DNA from: Candidatus Latescibacterota bacterium
GTDB taxonomy: Bacteria > JAAXHH01
DNA length: 64,000 bases
Direction: 5' to 3'
Assembly (NCBI GenBank): GCA_022822725.1
Contig: JAJEAN010000001.1
Coordinates: 62,001 to 126,000, forward strand
Position 1 is the first letter of the stretch. Every line of letters begins with the position of its first letter. Positions 49,887 through 58,299 of the stretch are shown here, in pieces. The translations under genes and the position numbers were made by a program. Below the pieces are notes generated by a model, which was not told where the DNA came from, did not search any database, and saw only the letters and a program-made list of their open reading frames with translations.

Positions 49887-50900
49887 CTATGACCTGGGTA
49901 CTATCCCGATTCCCGGTCTATCCGGCAGAGTGAGGCGACCCTGCCGTACGGCTGCCCCGCTGAAGGGATCGTTGGAGATCAACAGGTTGCCGTCCAGGTC
50001 GGCATAGTCGGCCAATGGGGAGAGGTGGGCCGCGGCGGTGATGGCGACGGAGGATTCGATCATGCAACCGATCATGACGCGCATGCCGTGAGCCCGGGCG
50101 GTGTGGATAAGGCGGAGTGCTTCGCGAACCCCGCCGCACTTCATGAGTTTGACGTTGACGCCGTCCACCAGACCGGCCATAGCGGGCACGTCCGGGGATT
50201 CCAGCACGCTTTCGTCGGCGAAGACCGGCATGGACGCCGCTTCCCGCACCCTGCGCCAGTCCGAGGGCGAACCGGGGGGCAGGGGCTGTTCCACCAGTTC
50301 CACGTCGAACTCGGACAGGCGGCCGACCATTTCCACGGCCTGGTCCGCCGTCCAACCGGCGTTGGCGTCGATCCGGATGCGCGCATCCGTTTCCTCCCGG
50401 ATCGTGCGCATGATTTCGAGGTCCTTTTCCGATCCGAGTTTGATCTTCAACGCCGGGTACCCGGCGGCTTCGCGCACTTTGCGGCGGACGGCCGCAGTCT
50501 CGTCGATGCCGATGGTGAATGACGTAACGGGCGTTTTCGCGTGATCGAATCCGAGCCACCGGTAAAGCGGAACACCGAGCCGCTGTGCGGCCAGGTCGTG
50601 CAGTGCGATGTCCACGGCCGCGCGTGCCGAGGGATCGCCCGGAAGCGCGGACGCGAGGCGACCGGTCGCTTCCTCGAGTTCGAAGGGATCACCACCCAGC
50701 AGCGGCGGCACTTTCTCCAGCGCGCGGATGACCGTACCGGCGTCCTCTCCGTAGTAGCGGGAAGGCGCGGCTTCGCCCGTGCCGGTCAACTCGCCGTCGG
50801 AGATGCGCACGAGCACGTTGTGCTTGTGATCGCTGACCTCGCGGGCGATGCGAAAGGGATGGATGAGGTCCAGGCGGACCGTTTCTACACTCAGCCGCAT
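49887..50900 (-). CDS. Dipeptide epimerase (L-Ala-D/L-Glu type), enolase superfamily
   Basis: A 337-residue protein. YPALKIKLG carries the KxK acid/base lysine. RIDANAGW, LVEQPL and FADES give the Asp-Glu-Asp metal ligands, NVKLMKCGG the second catalytic lysine, and LDGNLLISNDPF the C-terminal dipeptide-binding motif. This combination marks the L-Ala-D/L-Glu epimerase branch, which recycles peptidoglycan-derived dipeptides, though related members epimerise other dipeptides. It precedes a site-2 protease gene in the same minus-strand operon (11-bp gap). Confidence 0.9.
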   Translation of the reverse strand: MRLSVETVRLDLIHPFRIAREVSDHKHNVLVRISDGELTGTGEAAPSRYYGEDAGTVIRALEKVPPLLGGDPFELEEATGRLASALPGDPSARAAVDIALHDLAAQRLGVPLYRWLGFDHAKTPVTSFTIGIDETAAVRRKVREAAGYPALKIKLGSEKDLEIMRTIREETDARIRIDANAGWTADQAVEMVGRLSEFDVELVEQPLPPGSPSDWRRVREAASMPVFADESVLESPDVPAMAGLVDGVNVKLMKCGGVREALRLIHTARAHGMRVMIGCMIESSVAITAAAHLSPLADYADLDGNLLISNDPFSGAAVRQGRLTLPDRPGIGIVPRS

Positions 50901-50911
50901 GAAGCTCCCGC

Positions 50912-51559
50912 TTAGAAGCTGCTGAAGATTTCGCTCATCAGAGTCAGGCTGATCTGGGCAGGTACGGCGATCCAGGTCCGGATGATGCCCAGCCCGAGCA
51001 TCTGGTCCGCGATGATCAGGCCGATCAGCAGCATGGGGCCGTACATCTCCAGCTGGCCGTACCGCTGCGCCTGCGCCGGGGGCAACAGCCCTTTTAAGAC
51101 CCGCGACCCGTCCAGCGGTGGGATCGGCAGCATGTTGAAGAAGGCCAGCGCCAGATTGATGATGATGCCGTACCGGATCATCTGGCGCAGCGTGTCGGTC
51201 AGGGCGCCGCCCGAGGGCATGTGGGTGAAGACCCCCACCAGGATGAAGGCCAGGATGATATTGGACACCGGCCCGGCCAGGGCGATCCAGAGCATGTCCT
51301 TCCGGGGATTGCGCAGGTAGCGGGGATCCACCGGCACGGGTTTAGCCCAGCCGATGCCGAACCCGCTCATGACGGTGATGACCAGCATTATGGTCCCGGC
51401 CGGGTCGAGATGCACCAGGGGGTTAAGCGAAAGCCGCCCCATGCTGCGCGCCGTGGGGTCGCCCAGTTTCCAAGCCGCCCAGGCATGGGCGTACTCGTGA
51501 AAGGTCAGGGCGAACAGGATCGCAGGCATGGCGACGAACAGGATCGTTAAGTCGGGCAT
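50912..51559 (-). CDS. Site-2 protease family (M50) membrane metalloprotease
   Basis: A 215-residue polytopic protein from the ATG at 51557-51559, with AGGAGT about 7 bp upstream. FHEYAHAW is the HExxH zinc motif, NPLVHLDPAGT follows, and FNMLPIPPLDGSRV supplies the third ligand (Asp). It is the small, PDZ-less type close to Bacillus YwhC-like proteins, which cut transmembrane substrates within the bilayer. The neighbouring gene cca is upstream by 31 bp and the epimerase gene downstream by 11 bp, so all are probably co-transcribed. Confidence 0.92.
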   Translation of the reverse strand: MPDLTILFVAMPAILFALTFHEYAHAWAAWKLGDPTARSMGRLSLNPLVHLDPAGTIMLVITVMSGFGIGWAKPVPVDPRYLRNPRKDMLWIALAGPVSNIILAFILVGVFTHMPSGGALTDTLRQMIRYGIIINLALAFFNMLPIPPLDGSRVLKGLLPPAQAQRYGQLEMYGPMLLIGLIIADQMLGLGIIRTWIAVPAQISLTLMSEIFSSF

Positions 51560-51590
51560 GGACACTCCTTTGCTGTGACAGCGGATCCAT

Positions 51591-52901
51591 TCAGGGTTCG
51601 GGACGGTGAAGGCGCGACCCGAGTTCTTGTGCGGCGCGGCGTTCTTCTTCCCCGGTGCCGATTTCACCGTTTATCTTCATTGAAAGCACGTCGTCCAGGA
51701 TCCGGCCGTAAGCCGGACCTTCCGCGATGCCCAGGTCCTTGAGCGTGCCTCCGTCGATGGACAGGCGCACGTGGCGGTGCTGGTGGTAATAGGCTTCGCA
51801 ACGCTTCCGCATGCCTTCGTCCGAATGGGTCAGCGTGACGAACAGCATGGTGTCCTCCGAGATCGTACGCACCGCGCGGAAGAAGTCCGCCGGGCTGTCG
51901 ATTTCACCCGACTCGACGGCCCGCTCCACGGCGGACCACCGGGACATGTCCTCGATGGCTTTCCGAAGGCGCCGGTTGGGCTTCAGCCGGTCCACGACGC
52001 CCTGCAGCGTCTCCGCCCGCTGCGGTCCGAACAGCGCCACCAGGTAAAGGATCCACCAGCCGTCGCCGGCCGGGGACGCCGGAGACGGCGGAGACGGCGG
52101 AGACACCGGAGACACCGGACCGCCGGACGCACTGATCTCCCGTACCAGCGTCTTCAGTCCCTCGTCGGATCCCAGGGCGGGGTGGATGGCGCCGAGGACC
52201 GCGAGTTCCTCCAGCCGGTTGAAGACCAGCCAGGGATCGGGTTCGAAGCAGACCAGCTTCAACTGCTCGAGTAACCGGGGCCCCGAGAGGTTCCCGATCA
52301 TGCCCCCGGCGACTGCTTCCCGGTACCTTCGTTCCGTCCCGCGCTCGAGCCTGAACTGAAGGCGCTGTTCGAAACGGACGGCCCGGAAGAGGCGGGTCGG
52401 ATCGTCGATGAAGCTCCGGTCGTGGAGGATGCGGATCCGTTTCTTCCGCAGGTCGGCCCTGCCCTCGAACGGATCGACCAGTTCGCCGAAGCTCCGCCCG
52501 TTCAGCGAGACCGCCATGGCATTGATCGTGAAGTCCCGACGAGACAGGTCCACTTCCATCGTCGCGGACGCCACCCTGGGCAGCGCGCCCGGGTGCTCGT
52601 AGGTCTCGCTGCGGGCCGTCGCCACGTCCATGCTGCGGCCTTCGGGCATTTCCACGGTGGCCGTCAGGAACCGGGGATTCGGCGTGCAACGTCCTCCCGA
52701 GACCCTGGCCAGCCGGGCGGCGAACCCCATGCCGTCTCCTTCCGCCGCCAGGTCGATGTCCGTCCTGGAACGTCCCAGCAGCAGGTCCCGCACAGTCCCG
52801 CCGACCAGATACAGCGCCAGCCCCGATTCATCGGCCAGGCGGCCGGCGCGGCGCAGTTGCTCACGGATCTCCTCCGGCAGTTGGTCGATGGTTTCGTTCA
52901 T
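51591..52901 (-). CDS. cca: CCA tRNA nucleotidyltransferase, class II (poly(A) polymerase family)
   Basis: A 436-residue protein from the ATG at 52899-52901; the open frame above it is a shadow of the methyltransferase gene. LVGGTVRDLLLGR and DIDLAAEG are the nucleotidyltransferase motifs, SRRDFTINAMAV motif B, DPFEGRADLRKKRIR motif C and DDPTRLFRAVRFEQR motif D. It adds or repairs the 3' CCA of tRNA. The C-terminal part contains a Pro/Ser run (PVSPVSPPSPPSPASP, near residues 259-274) coded by 9-bp tandem units, an insertion within the helical tail region. No HD domain motif is evident. Confidence 0.88.
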   Translation of the reverse strand: MNETIDQLPEEIREQLRRAGRLADESGLALYLVGGTVRDLLLGRSRTDIDLAAEGDGMGFAARLARVSGGRCTPNPRFLTATVEMPEGRSMDVATARSETYEHPGALPRVASATMEVDLSRRDFTINAMAVSLNGRSFGELVDPFEGRADLRKKRIRILHDRSFIDDPTRLFRAVRFEQRLQFRLERGTERRYREAVAGGMIGNLSGPRLLEQLKLVCFEPDPWLVFNRLEELAVLGAIHPALGSDEGLKTLVREISASGGPVSPVSPPSPPSPASPAGDGWWILYLVALFGPQRAETLQGVVDRLKPNRRLRKAIEDMSRWSAVERAVESGEIDSPADFFRAVRTISEDTMLFVTLTHSDEGMRKRCEAYYHQHRHVRLSIDGGTLKDLGIAEGPAYGRILDDVLSMKINGEIGTGEEERRAAQELGSRLHRPEP

Positions 52902-52939
52902 GTCCTTTCCGATCCGGGCAGCGGTCCGGGGCGACGGGC

Positions 52940-53629
52940 TCAGGCTTCCTTCAGAAACCGGTGGACGATGATGCGGTTTTCCTGCTTTTCGAATTTCACC
53001 TTCCGGGGCTGCGCGCTGTGGCGGTATCCCCCGGCGATCATGGACTCGACGAAGGGAGCGGCCGCCCGTCGGTCGGGATCGCTCGCGAGGAACATGCCGC
53101 CCGGTTCCAGTGTTTCGTGCAGCAGGCGCTGGATCGGGGCGTGATTCGGCCTTTCGTACAGGATGTCCGAGCCGATAACAATAGCGTACTTGCGGTCGAG
53201 ATCCGGGTTTCTCCAGTCCAGGAAGCGGAAGGACACACGGCCATCCAGGGCGTTCAACCGGGCGTTGAACCGGGCGAAGTCCAGTGCGTCTTCTTCGTAA
53301 TCGCACGCGGTGACCACCAGTCCGGCCGCGGCCGCGGCGATACCGGCCAGGCCGATGCCGCAGCCCAGTTCCAGGATCCGGGAACCGGCGGGGGCGGGGT
53401 ACTCGAACAGGTGGCGGCCGAGACCGATCGCCGAGGGCCAGATCTCCGCCCAGTAGGGCAGGCGTTCATCCTCATCGTAGTATTCCGGGTCGATTTCGTC
53501 GATGAGCACATCCGGATCGCGTACCGCCAGCATGTCCAGGTTCACCCACTTGCCAATGGCTATAGACTTGAAACAGACGTCGTAACGGCGGGCCAGCTCG
53601 GTGGGTACGGCGAACGTTGGCATGGCCAT
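52940..53629 (-). CDS. METTL21/NNT1-like SAM-dependent methyltransferase
   Basis: A 229-residue protein. LPYWAEIWPSAIGLGRHLF and ILELGCGIGLAGIAAAAAG followed by ACDYEEDALDFARFN and IVIGSDILYE is the arrangement of the methyltransferase family 16 (METTL21, NNT1-like). These methylate protein lysines or small molecules. The C-terminus (RKVKFEKQENRIIVHRFL) matches the family pattern. The start may be at 53629 or two codons later. It lies 38 bp upstream of cca and probably heads the minus-strand operon. Confidence 0.85.
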   Translation of the reverse strand: MAMPTFAVPTELARRYDVCFKSIAIGKWVNLDMLAVRDPDVLIDEIDPEYYDEDERLPYWAEIWPSAIGLGRHLFEYPAPAGSRILELGCGIGLAGIAAAAAGLVVTACDYEEDALDFARFNARLNALDGRVSFRFLDWRNPDLDRKYAIVIGSDILYERPNHAPIQRLLHETLEPGGMFLASDPDRRAAAPFVESMIAGGYRHSAQPRKVKFEKQENRIIVHRFLKEA

Positions 53630-53672
53630 TGAAATTAAGGGAGAACCGGCCCGCGGTCAAACGAATTCAGGC

Positions 53673-53701
53673 TTGACAGGCCATGGAGCGACGGCTATTA
53701 T
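53673..53701 (+). promoter_or_regulatory. Sigma70-like promoter of the ferredoxin gene
   Basis: TTGACA (53673-53678), 17 bp, TATTAT (53696-53701). The spacing is ideal and the predicted start near 53708 gives a leader of about 113 nt before the ferredoxin ATG. Confidence 0.8.
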
Positions 53702-53821
53702 ACTACGGTATTTTTGGCGGCGGAACCGTTGCCCTTATTTGATTGCTCACGACGGTACCGGGTTCGACGCATCCTCAAAGCCGGTTTGTTTCAAGACAGC
53801 GTGTTTAGCGAGGAGTCTCGT

Positions 53822-54067
<246 letters not shown>

Positions 54068-54130
54068 CGGACCGGCACCGGTCAAGCCTGGACGGAGCGC
54101 CCTCCGGCGCCCGCCAGCGTCCGGTCGGTC

Positions 54131-54200
54131 CTGCCTGATCCCGCCCGGTCCCGCCTGGACCCGTCTGATCTTGCCTGATCCTGCCTGGTCCCGCCCGCCG
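54131..54200. repeat. Seven 10-bp tandem units after the ferredoxin gene
   Basis: Seven consecutive 10-bp units of the type CCGCCTGGTC (54131, 54141, ... 54191), each with one to three changes. The period is close to one helical turn. They lie between the ferredoxin stop and purU. Confidence 0.85.
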
Positions 54201-54323
54201 CTCCAAGGCAACCGCACCTGGCGGCATGATCCGCGTGCATGCCCTCTTCAACATCAATCTTGCCCACCGGAGAGGAACGCGGTTCGCAGCCATTCCACCA
54301 ACCCACGGTAACGGTCTCCTTAC

Positions 54324-55181
54324 ATGAAGGCACGCACCGTAAAGAACTTCCTGCTGGCCCTGTCCTGTCCCAAGCGCACGGGACTGATCTACACTGTGAC
54401 CCGCTGGCTGGCGGAACAGGGCTGCCACGTCATCGAAAGCGACACGTACATCGATCCGCACAGCGAGCGGTTCTTTATGCGGGTGCATTTCGGCGGCAAA
54501 GTCACCCTGGGTTCGCTGTGGCGGACCTTCGCGCCCCTGGCGGATGAACTCGAGATGCAGTGGGACCTGTCCGCCGACGACACCCGGCCCCGGGCGCTCA
54601 TCATGGTGTCACGGGAACTGCACTGCCTGCTGGACCTGCTGAACCGCACCCGTATGGACAAGCTCCGGCTGGATATCCCGCTGATCATCTCCAACCACCC
54701 GGACGCCGGGCAGCTGGCGGAGGAATCGGGCATCAATTTCCTGCACCTGCCCATCACGCCGGAGAACAAGGACGAGCAGGAGGAGCGCCTGATCGACGAG
54801 ATCGAGGAAAACAACATCGATTTCGTCGTGCTGGCCCGTTACATGCGGATCATCGGCCCCGATGTCTGCGAGCGGATGGCGGGCCGCATCATCAACATCC
54901 ACCACTCGTTCCTGCCGGGATTCAAGGGTGCCCGGCCCTACCACCAGGCCCATCGGCGCGGCGTGAAGCTGATCGGCGCCACAGCCCATTACGTGACGGC
55001 CGACCTGGACGAAGGTCCGATCATCGAACAGGACGTGGAGGCCGTGACCCATCGCATGTCCCCGGCGGAGCTGACGGCCGTCGGCCACGACATCGAACGC
55101 ATCGTGCTCGCGCGGGCCGTACTCTACCACATACAGCGGCGCGTGTTGATCAACGGACGCCGTACCGTGGTGTTCCGGTGA
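54324..55181 (+). CDS. purU: Formyltetrahydrofolate deformylase
   Basis: A 285-residue protein of normal PurU length. An N-terminal ACT domain (LALSCPKRTGLIYTVTRWLA) is followed by the formyltransferase-like catalytic domain: PLIISNHPDAG, LARYMRIIGPDV, INIHHSFLPGFKGARPY and AHYVTADLDEGPIIEQDV. The catalytic Asn, His and Asp are present. It hydrolyses 10-formyl-tetrahydrofolate to formate and tetrahydrofolate, balancing one-carbon pools and feeding PurT-type purine synthesis. The ATG at 54324 has a weak ribosome-binding site. It is convergent with korAB across a repeat-rich region. Confidence 0.95.
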   Translation: MKARTVKNFLLALSCPKRTGLIYTVTRWLAEQGCHVIESDTYIDPHSERFFMRVHFGGKVTLGSLWRTFAPLADELEMQWDLSADDTRPRALIMVSRELHCLLDLLNRTRMDKLRLDIPLIISNHPDAGQLAEESGINFLHLPITPENKDEQEERLIDEIEENNIDFVVLARYMRIIGPDVCERMAGRIINIHHSFLPGFKGARPYHQAHRRGVKLIGATAHYVTADLDEGPIIEQDVEAVTHRMSPAELTAVGHDIERIVLARAVLYHIQRRVLINGRRTVVFR

Positions 55182-55214
55182 TGCCGCGGTAATATTCCGG
55201 TGATGCTGTGGATT

Positions 55215-55440
55215 GAAGAGTGAGCCCGGACCGGGCGGACCGGGCGGACTACGCGTTCAAGGCGGACTATGCGTTAGAGACGGACTATGCGGCCGGGCCG
55301 CAGGCTCAGGCGTACTACGTGTTCCGGGCGTTCCGGGCGGACCATGCGGTCCGGGCCCGCAGGCTCAGGCGTACTACGTGTTCCGGGCGTTCCGGGCAGA
55401 CCATGCGGCCGGGCCGCAGGCTCAGGCGTACTGGTCCATC
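55215..55440. repeat. Roughly 58-bp tandem repeats with palindromes, including the korB 3' end
   Basis: CAGGCTCAGGCGTACT recurs at 55301, 55360 and 55417 (periods 59 and 57), and the sequence between the copies is nearly the same. The third copy contains the korB stop codon (55422-55424). Copies 1 and 3 contain the palindrome GCGGCCGGGCCGC, which copy 2 has partly lost. Shorter GACCGGGCG/GGACTA-type units precede them. The array fills the gap to purU. Confidence 0.88.
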
Positions 55441-56387
55441 AAGGCGTCGATGGTCGCCTGCTCGTCGCCATAGGCCTTGGCGTACACGTCCTGCAGCTTG
55501 TCGGTATAGGTGCGGTACACGTCCTGGAAGAACACGCCGCTGTGGAAGACACCGTCGCCGACCTCTTCCATGGCCATGTCGATCGCCTTGATCCGGTCGC
55601 TGGTGTCCCACTCGTCCGGCAACGGCATGAAAGACTCTTTCCAGGGGTCGTAGGTGTTGTAGAAGGTGGGGCAGGGACTCATCGCGTGGACGAAGGCGAA
55701 CCCGGGGTGATCGAGCCCCCGGCCGATGGTTTTCGCCATTTCCGTCGCCTGGCTGGAAAACGTGCGCGCGACGAAACTGCAGCCATACACGATCACCATG
55801 GCCAGGATATTCAACTGGCCTTCCAGCACGCCTTCGTAAGGCGCCATCTTGGGCATGGAAACGCTGCGCCGAAGCGCCTGCATCCCCGTGGGCGTGCTGG
55901 GTGACGGCTGGCCCTTGGTCAGACCGTACACCTGGTTGTCCATCACGATGTAGGTGATGTCCTGGTTGCGGCGCACGGCGTGGGGCACGTGGCCGCCGCC
56001 GATGGCGAATCCGTCGCCGTCGCCGCCGACGGCGATGACGGTCAGTTCGGGATTGGCCGCTTTGACGCCCTGGGCCGCGGGCAGCGCCCGCCCGTGCACC
56101 ACGTGCAGGCCGTAGGCGTTGACGAATTCAGGCAGGCGGCCGGAACAGCCGATGCCCGACACGATGACCACGTCTTTGGGATCCAGGTTTCGTTCGGCAA
56201 GGGCGCGCTGCAGCGCGGCAAGCACGCCGAAATCCCCGCAGCCGGGACACCAGGTGGGCTTGACTTCGCTCCGGTAGTCCTTGAGCGATCGTTTTGCGGC
56301 CGGCTTGGCCGGGCCGGCCTGACCGGTTTTCCCGGGTCGCTCGGGCGCCGTGGTACTGGCCGTGTCGGCCGTACGTACTTCAGCCAT
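55422..56387 (-). CDS. korB: 2-oxoacid:ferredoxin oxidoreductase, beta subunit
   Basis: A 321-residue protein. PTWCPGCGDFGVL and GIGCSG carry cluster-ligand cysteines, and GGDGDGFAIGGGH is the TPP-Mg motif (GDG). DNQVYGLTKGQPSPST is the substrate-site segment typical of KorB/two-subunit 2-oxoacid:ferredoxin oxidoreductases. It decarboxylates a 2-oxoacid (probably 2-oxoglutarate) with CoA, passing electrons to ferredoxin, or runs in reverse to fix CO2. Its start overlaps korA by 8 bp. The N-terminal 35 residues are low-complexity, and its 3' end is part of a tandem repeat array. Confidence 0.92.
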   Translation of the reverse strand: MAEVRTADTASTTAPERPGKTGQAGPAKPAAKRSLKDYRSEVKPTWCPGCGDFGVLAALQRALAERNLDPKDVVIVSGIGCSGRLPEFVNAYGLHVVHGRALPAAQGVKAANPELTVIAVGGDGDGFAIGGGHVPHAVRRNQDITYIVMDNQVYGLTKGQPSPSTPTGMQALRRSVSMPKMAPYEGVLEGQLNILAMVIVYGCSFVARTFSSQATEMAKTIGRGLDHPGFAFVHAMSPCPTFYNTYDPWKESFMPLPDEWDTSDRIKAIDMAMEEVGDGVFHSGVFFQDVYRTYTDKLQDVYAKAYGDEQATIDALMDQYA

Positions 56388-58116
56388 ACTGCAGCACTCC
56401 TTCGATGTATTCCTCTATTTCGCCCGCCTTGAAGGGCAGTCCCGTTATGATGTTGAAACGCTTGAGCGAAACGGCCAGGCGTCCCTGCAGGTAGTTCGCA
56501 AACTGCCCGCTGGCGTTCAGTTCCACCACCGAGACCACCGGGATGGACTCGATGAAGGCGCGGGCCTCCTTCTCCGGCAGGGGATGGAGCATCTTGAAAA
56601 TCAGGGCAGCCACCTTGTACCCTTTCGCCAGGGTCCGGTCCAGGGCTTCCAGAATGGGCCCCTCCGACGACCCCCAGCCGATCAGCCCGAGCTGGGCGTC
56701 CTCCGCGCCGTACCGCTGTACGAATCCGGGCTCGTTCACCGCGGATTCGATTTTCTGATGCCGCTTTTCGGTCATGCGGATATGGGCTTCGGGCGAGTAA
56801 TCGATGTGGGCGTGCTCGTCGTGTTCCAGGCCCGTGGCCACGTAATGCTGTCCATGACGGCCCGGCAGGGGCATGGGGGAAATGTAGTCGTCCGTCATCT
56901 CGTACCGGTCGAATTCCTGGGGAGATACGCTCCCGTTTCCGTCTGGCTGCTTGCGCTCGACGACCTCGACCTGGCTCAGATCGGGGCGGGACATGACCTG
57001 CGCACGCTGCGAAAGATGCTGGTCGCTGAGCAGGATGACCGGGGTCTGGTACTTTTCGGCGAGATTGAAGGCCTTGACCGCCGTATAGAAACAGTCTTCG
57101 GTATTGGTGGCCGCGATCACGATGCGGGGCGCCTCGCCGTGAGCGCCGTGGATGGCCAGATTCAGGTCCGACTGCTCCGTCTTGGTGGGCATGCCGGTGC
57201 TCGGACCGCCGCGCATGACGTCGACGACGACGAGGGGGATCTCCTCCATGGTCGCCAGGCCGAGGGCCTCGACCATGAGGGACAGGCCCGGTCCCGCCGT
57301 GGCGGTCATCACCTTCGCGCCCGTGAAAGATGCGCCGATGGAAGCGGTAATGGCCGCGATCTCGTCTTCGGTCTGCATCAGGACGCCGCCCACCCTGGGC
57401 ATCGCTTTCGCCAGCGTCTCCATCACGTCGCTGGCCGGCGTAATGGGATACCCGGCGTAGTACCGGCAACCGGCGGCCAGCGCGCCCATGCAAAGCGCGT
57501 CGTTTCCCGTCATGATCAACTGGGCATGGCCGTTCCGCTGGTTCACCGGGACCCGAAGCCCCAGATCGATATCATTGTCGTCGACGTAGATGTAGGCCTG
57601 CTTAAGCGCGTTGATATTGGACTCGAGAAACTCCTTGCGTCGGCCCCACCGGCTTTCGGCGACCATCTGTTTCGCCGAATCGAAAGGAATGCCCAGGCAG
57701 GCGGTCAGGATCCCGAAAGCCAGCACGTTCTTGGACTTCATCGTCTTGATGACGGTCTTCGTGATCGTCTGGAGCGGTACGCCGATCTGCGTCAGCGCCA
57801 GGCTCTCGTCCGCGTCGCATTCGTCCGGATCGTAGATCACGACGCCCGTAGGCTTGACCTCGCCCACGTGAATGTCGTAGTTCTCCTGGTTCCATACCAT
57901 CAGGATGTCCAGGGCGTCGCCCGGCGAGCGCACGGGCGTGTCCTGCACTCTGACCTGGGTCATGGACGCGCCGCCCTTGATTTCGGCGGGAAGGTTCTTG
58001 AAGGTATAGATGTACAGACCGGACCGGGCCAGCGCTTCGGCCAGCACGTCGCCGACGGTAAGCACGCCTTCGCCGTTCTCGCCGGCGATGCGTATAGTCA
58101 GGTCAAGCTGATCCAT
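56380..58116 (-). CDS. korA: 2-oxoacid:ferredoxin oxidoreductase, alpha subunit (gamma-alpha fusion)
   Basis: A 578-residue protein. Residues 1-190 are the gamma domain (IRIAGENGEGVLTVGDVLAEA, IKGGASMTQVRV), which binds CoA and lies at the N-terminus in fused KorA proteins. Residues 200-578 are the alpha domain (GNDALCMGALAAGCRYYAGYPITPASDVM, split by a strand; TATAGPGLSLM). It forms the active enzyme with KorB. The strong promoter upstream has exactly consensus -35 and -10 hexamers. Substrate preference (2-oxoglutarate, pyruvate or branched) cannot be proved from sequence, but overall similarity fits the Kor type. Confidence 0.93.
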   Translation of the reverse strand: MDQLDLTIRIAGENGEGVLTVGDVLAEALARSGLYIYTFKNLPAEIKGGASMTQVRVQDTPVRSPGDALDILMVWNQENYDIHVGEVKPTGVVIYDPDECDADESLALTQIGVPLQTITKTVIKTMKSKNVLAFGILTACLGIPFDSAKQMVAESRWGRRKEFLESNINALKQAYIYVDDNDIDLGLRVPVNQRNGHAQLIMTGNDALCMGALAAGCRYYAGYPITPASDVMETLAKAMPRVGGVLMQTEDEIAAITASIGASFTGAKVMTATAGPGLSLMVEALGLATMEEIPLVVVDVMRGGPSTGMPTKTEQSDLNLAIHGAHGEAPRIVIAATNTEDCFYTAVKAFNLAEKYQTPVILLSDQHLSQRAQVMSRPDLSQVEVVERKQPDGNGSVSPQEFDRYEMTDDYISPMPLPGRHGQHYVATGLEHDEHAHIDYSPEAHIRMTEKRHQKIESAVNEPGFVQRYGAEDAQLGLIGWGSSEGPILEALDRTLAKGYKVAALIFKMLHPLPEKEARAFIESIPVVSVVELNASGQFANYLQGRLAVSLKRFNIITGLPFKAGEIEEYIEGVLQYG

Positions 58117-58167
58117 GAAACGGCCCTCGGCGATCTCAAGGCGGGTTCAAATCCACAAAACCATTTG

Positions 58168-58197
58168 ATTATATGGGGTTAGGTACCTGAATGTCAA
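58168..58197 (-). promoter_or_regulatory. Perfect-consensus sigma70 promoter of korAB
   Basis: On the minus strand TTGACA (58192-58197), 18 bp, TATAAT (58168-58173). Both hexamers are exactly consensus, predicting strong constitutive expression with a leader of about 45 nt. Confidence 0.85.
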
Positions 58198-58299
58198 TCC
58201 TATTCGTCATGGAATCGCAACAATTCCCGCACCCTCGCGCGCCAGGTGTACCGGCTGCCTGAAGCGCCTTCCTGCCGGGTGTCCGGCTGCCATGAACGC

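Noticed and set aside
55215-55440. CRISPR array
   Set aside because: Only about three units, the whole unit is repeated without unique spacers, and no cas gene is near.
58141-58160. tRNA T-arm-like GGTTCAAATCC
   Set aside because: It lies in the korA leader next to a perfect promoter; no acceptor, D or anticodon arm can be folded around it.
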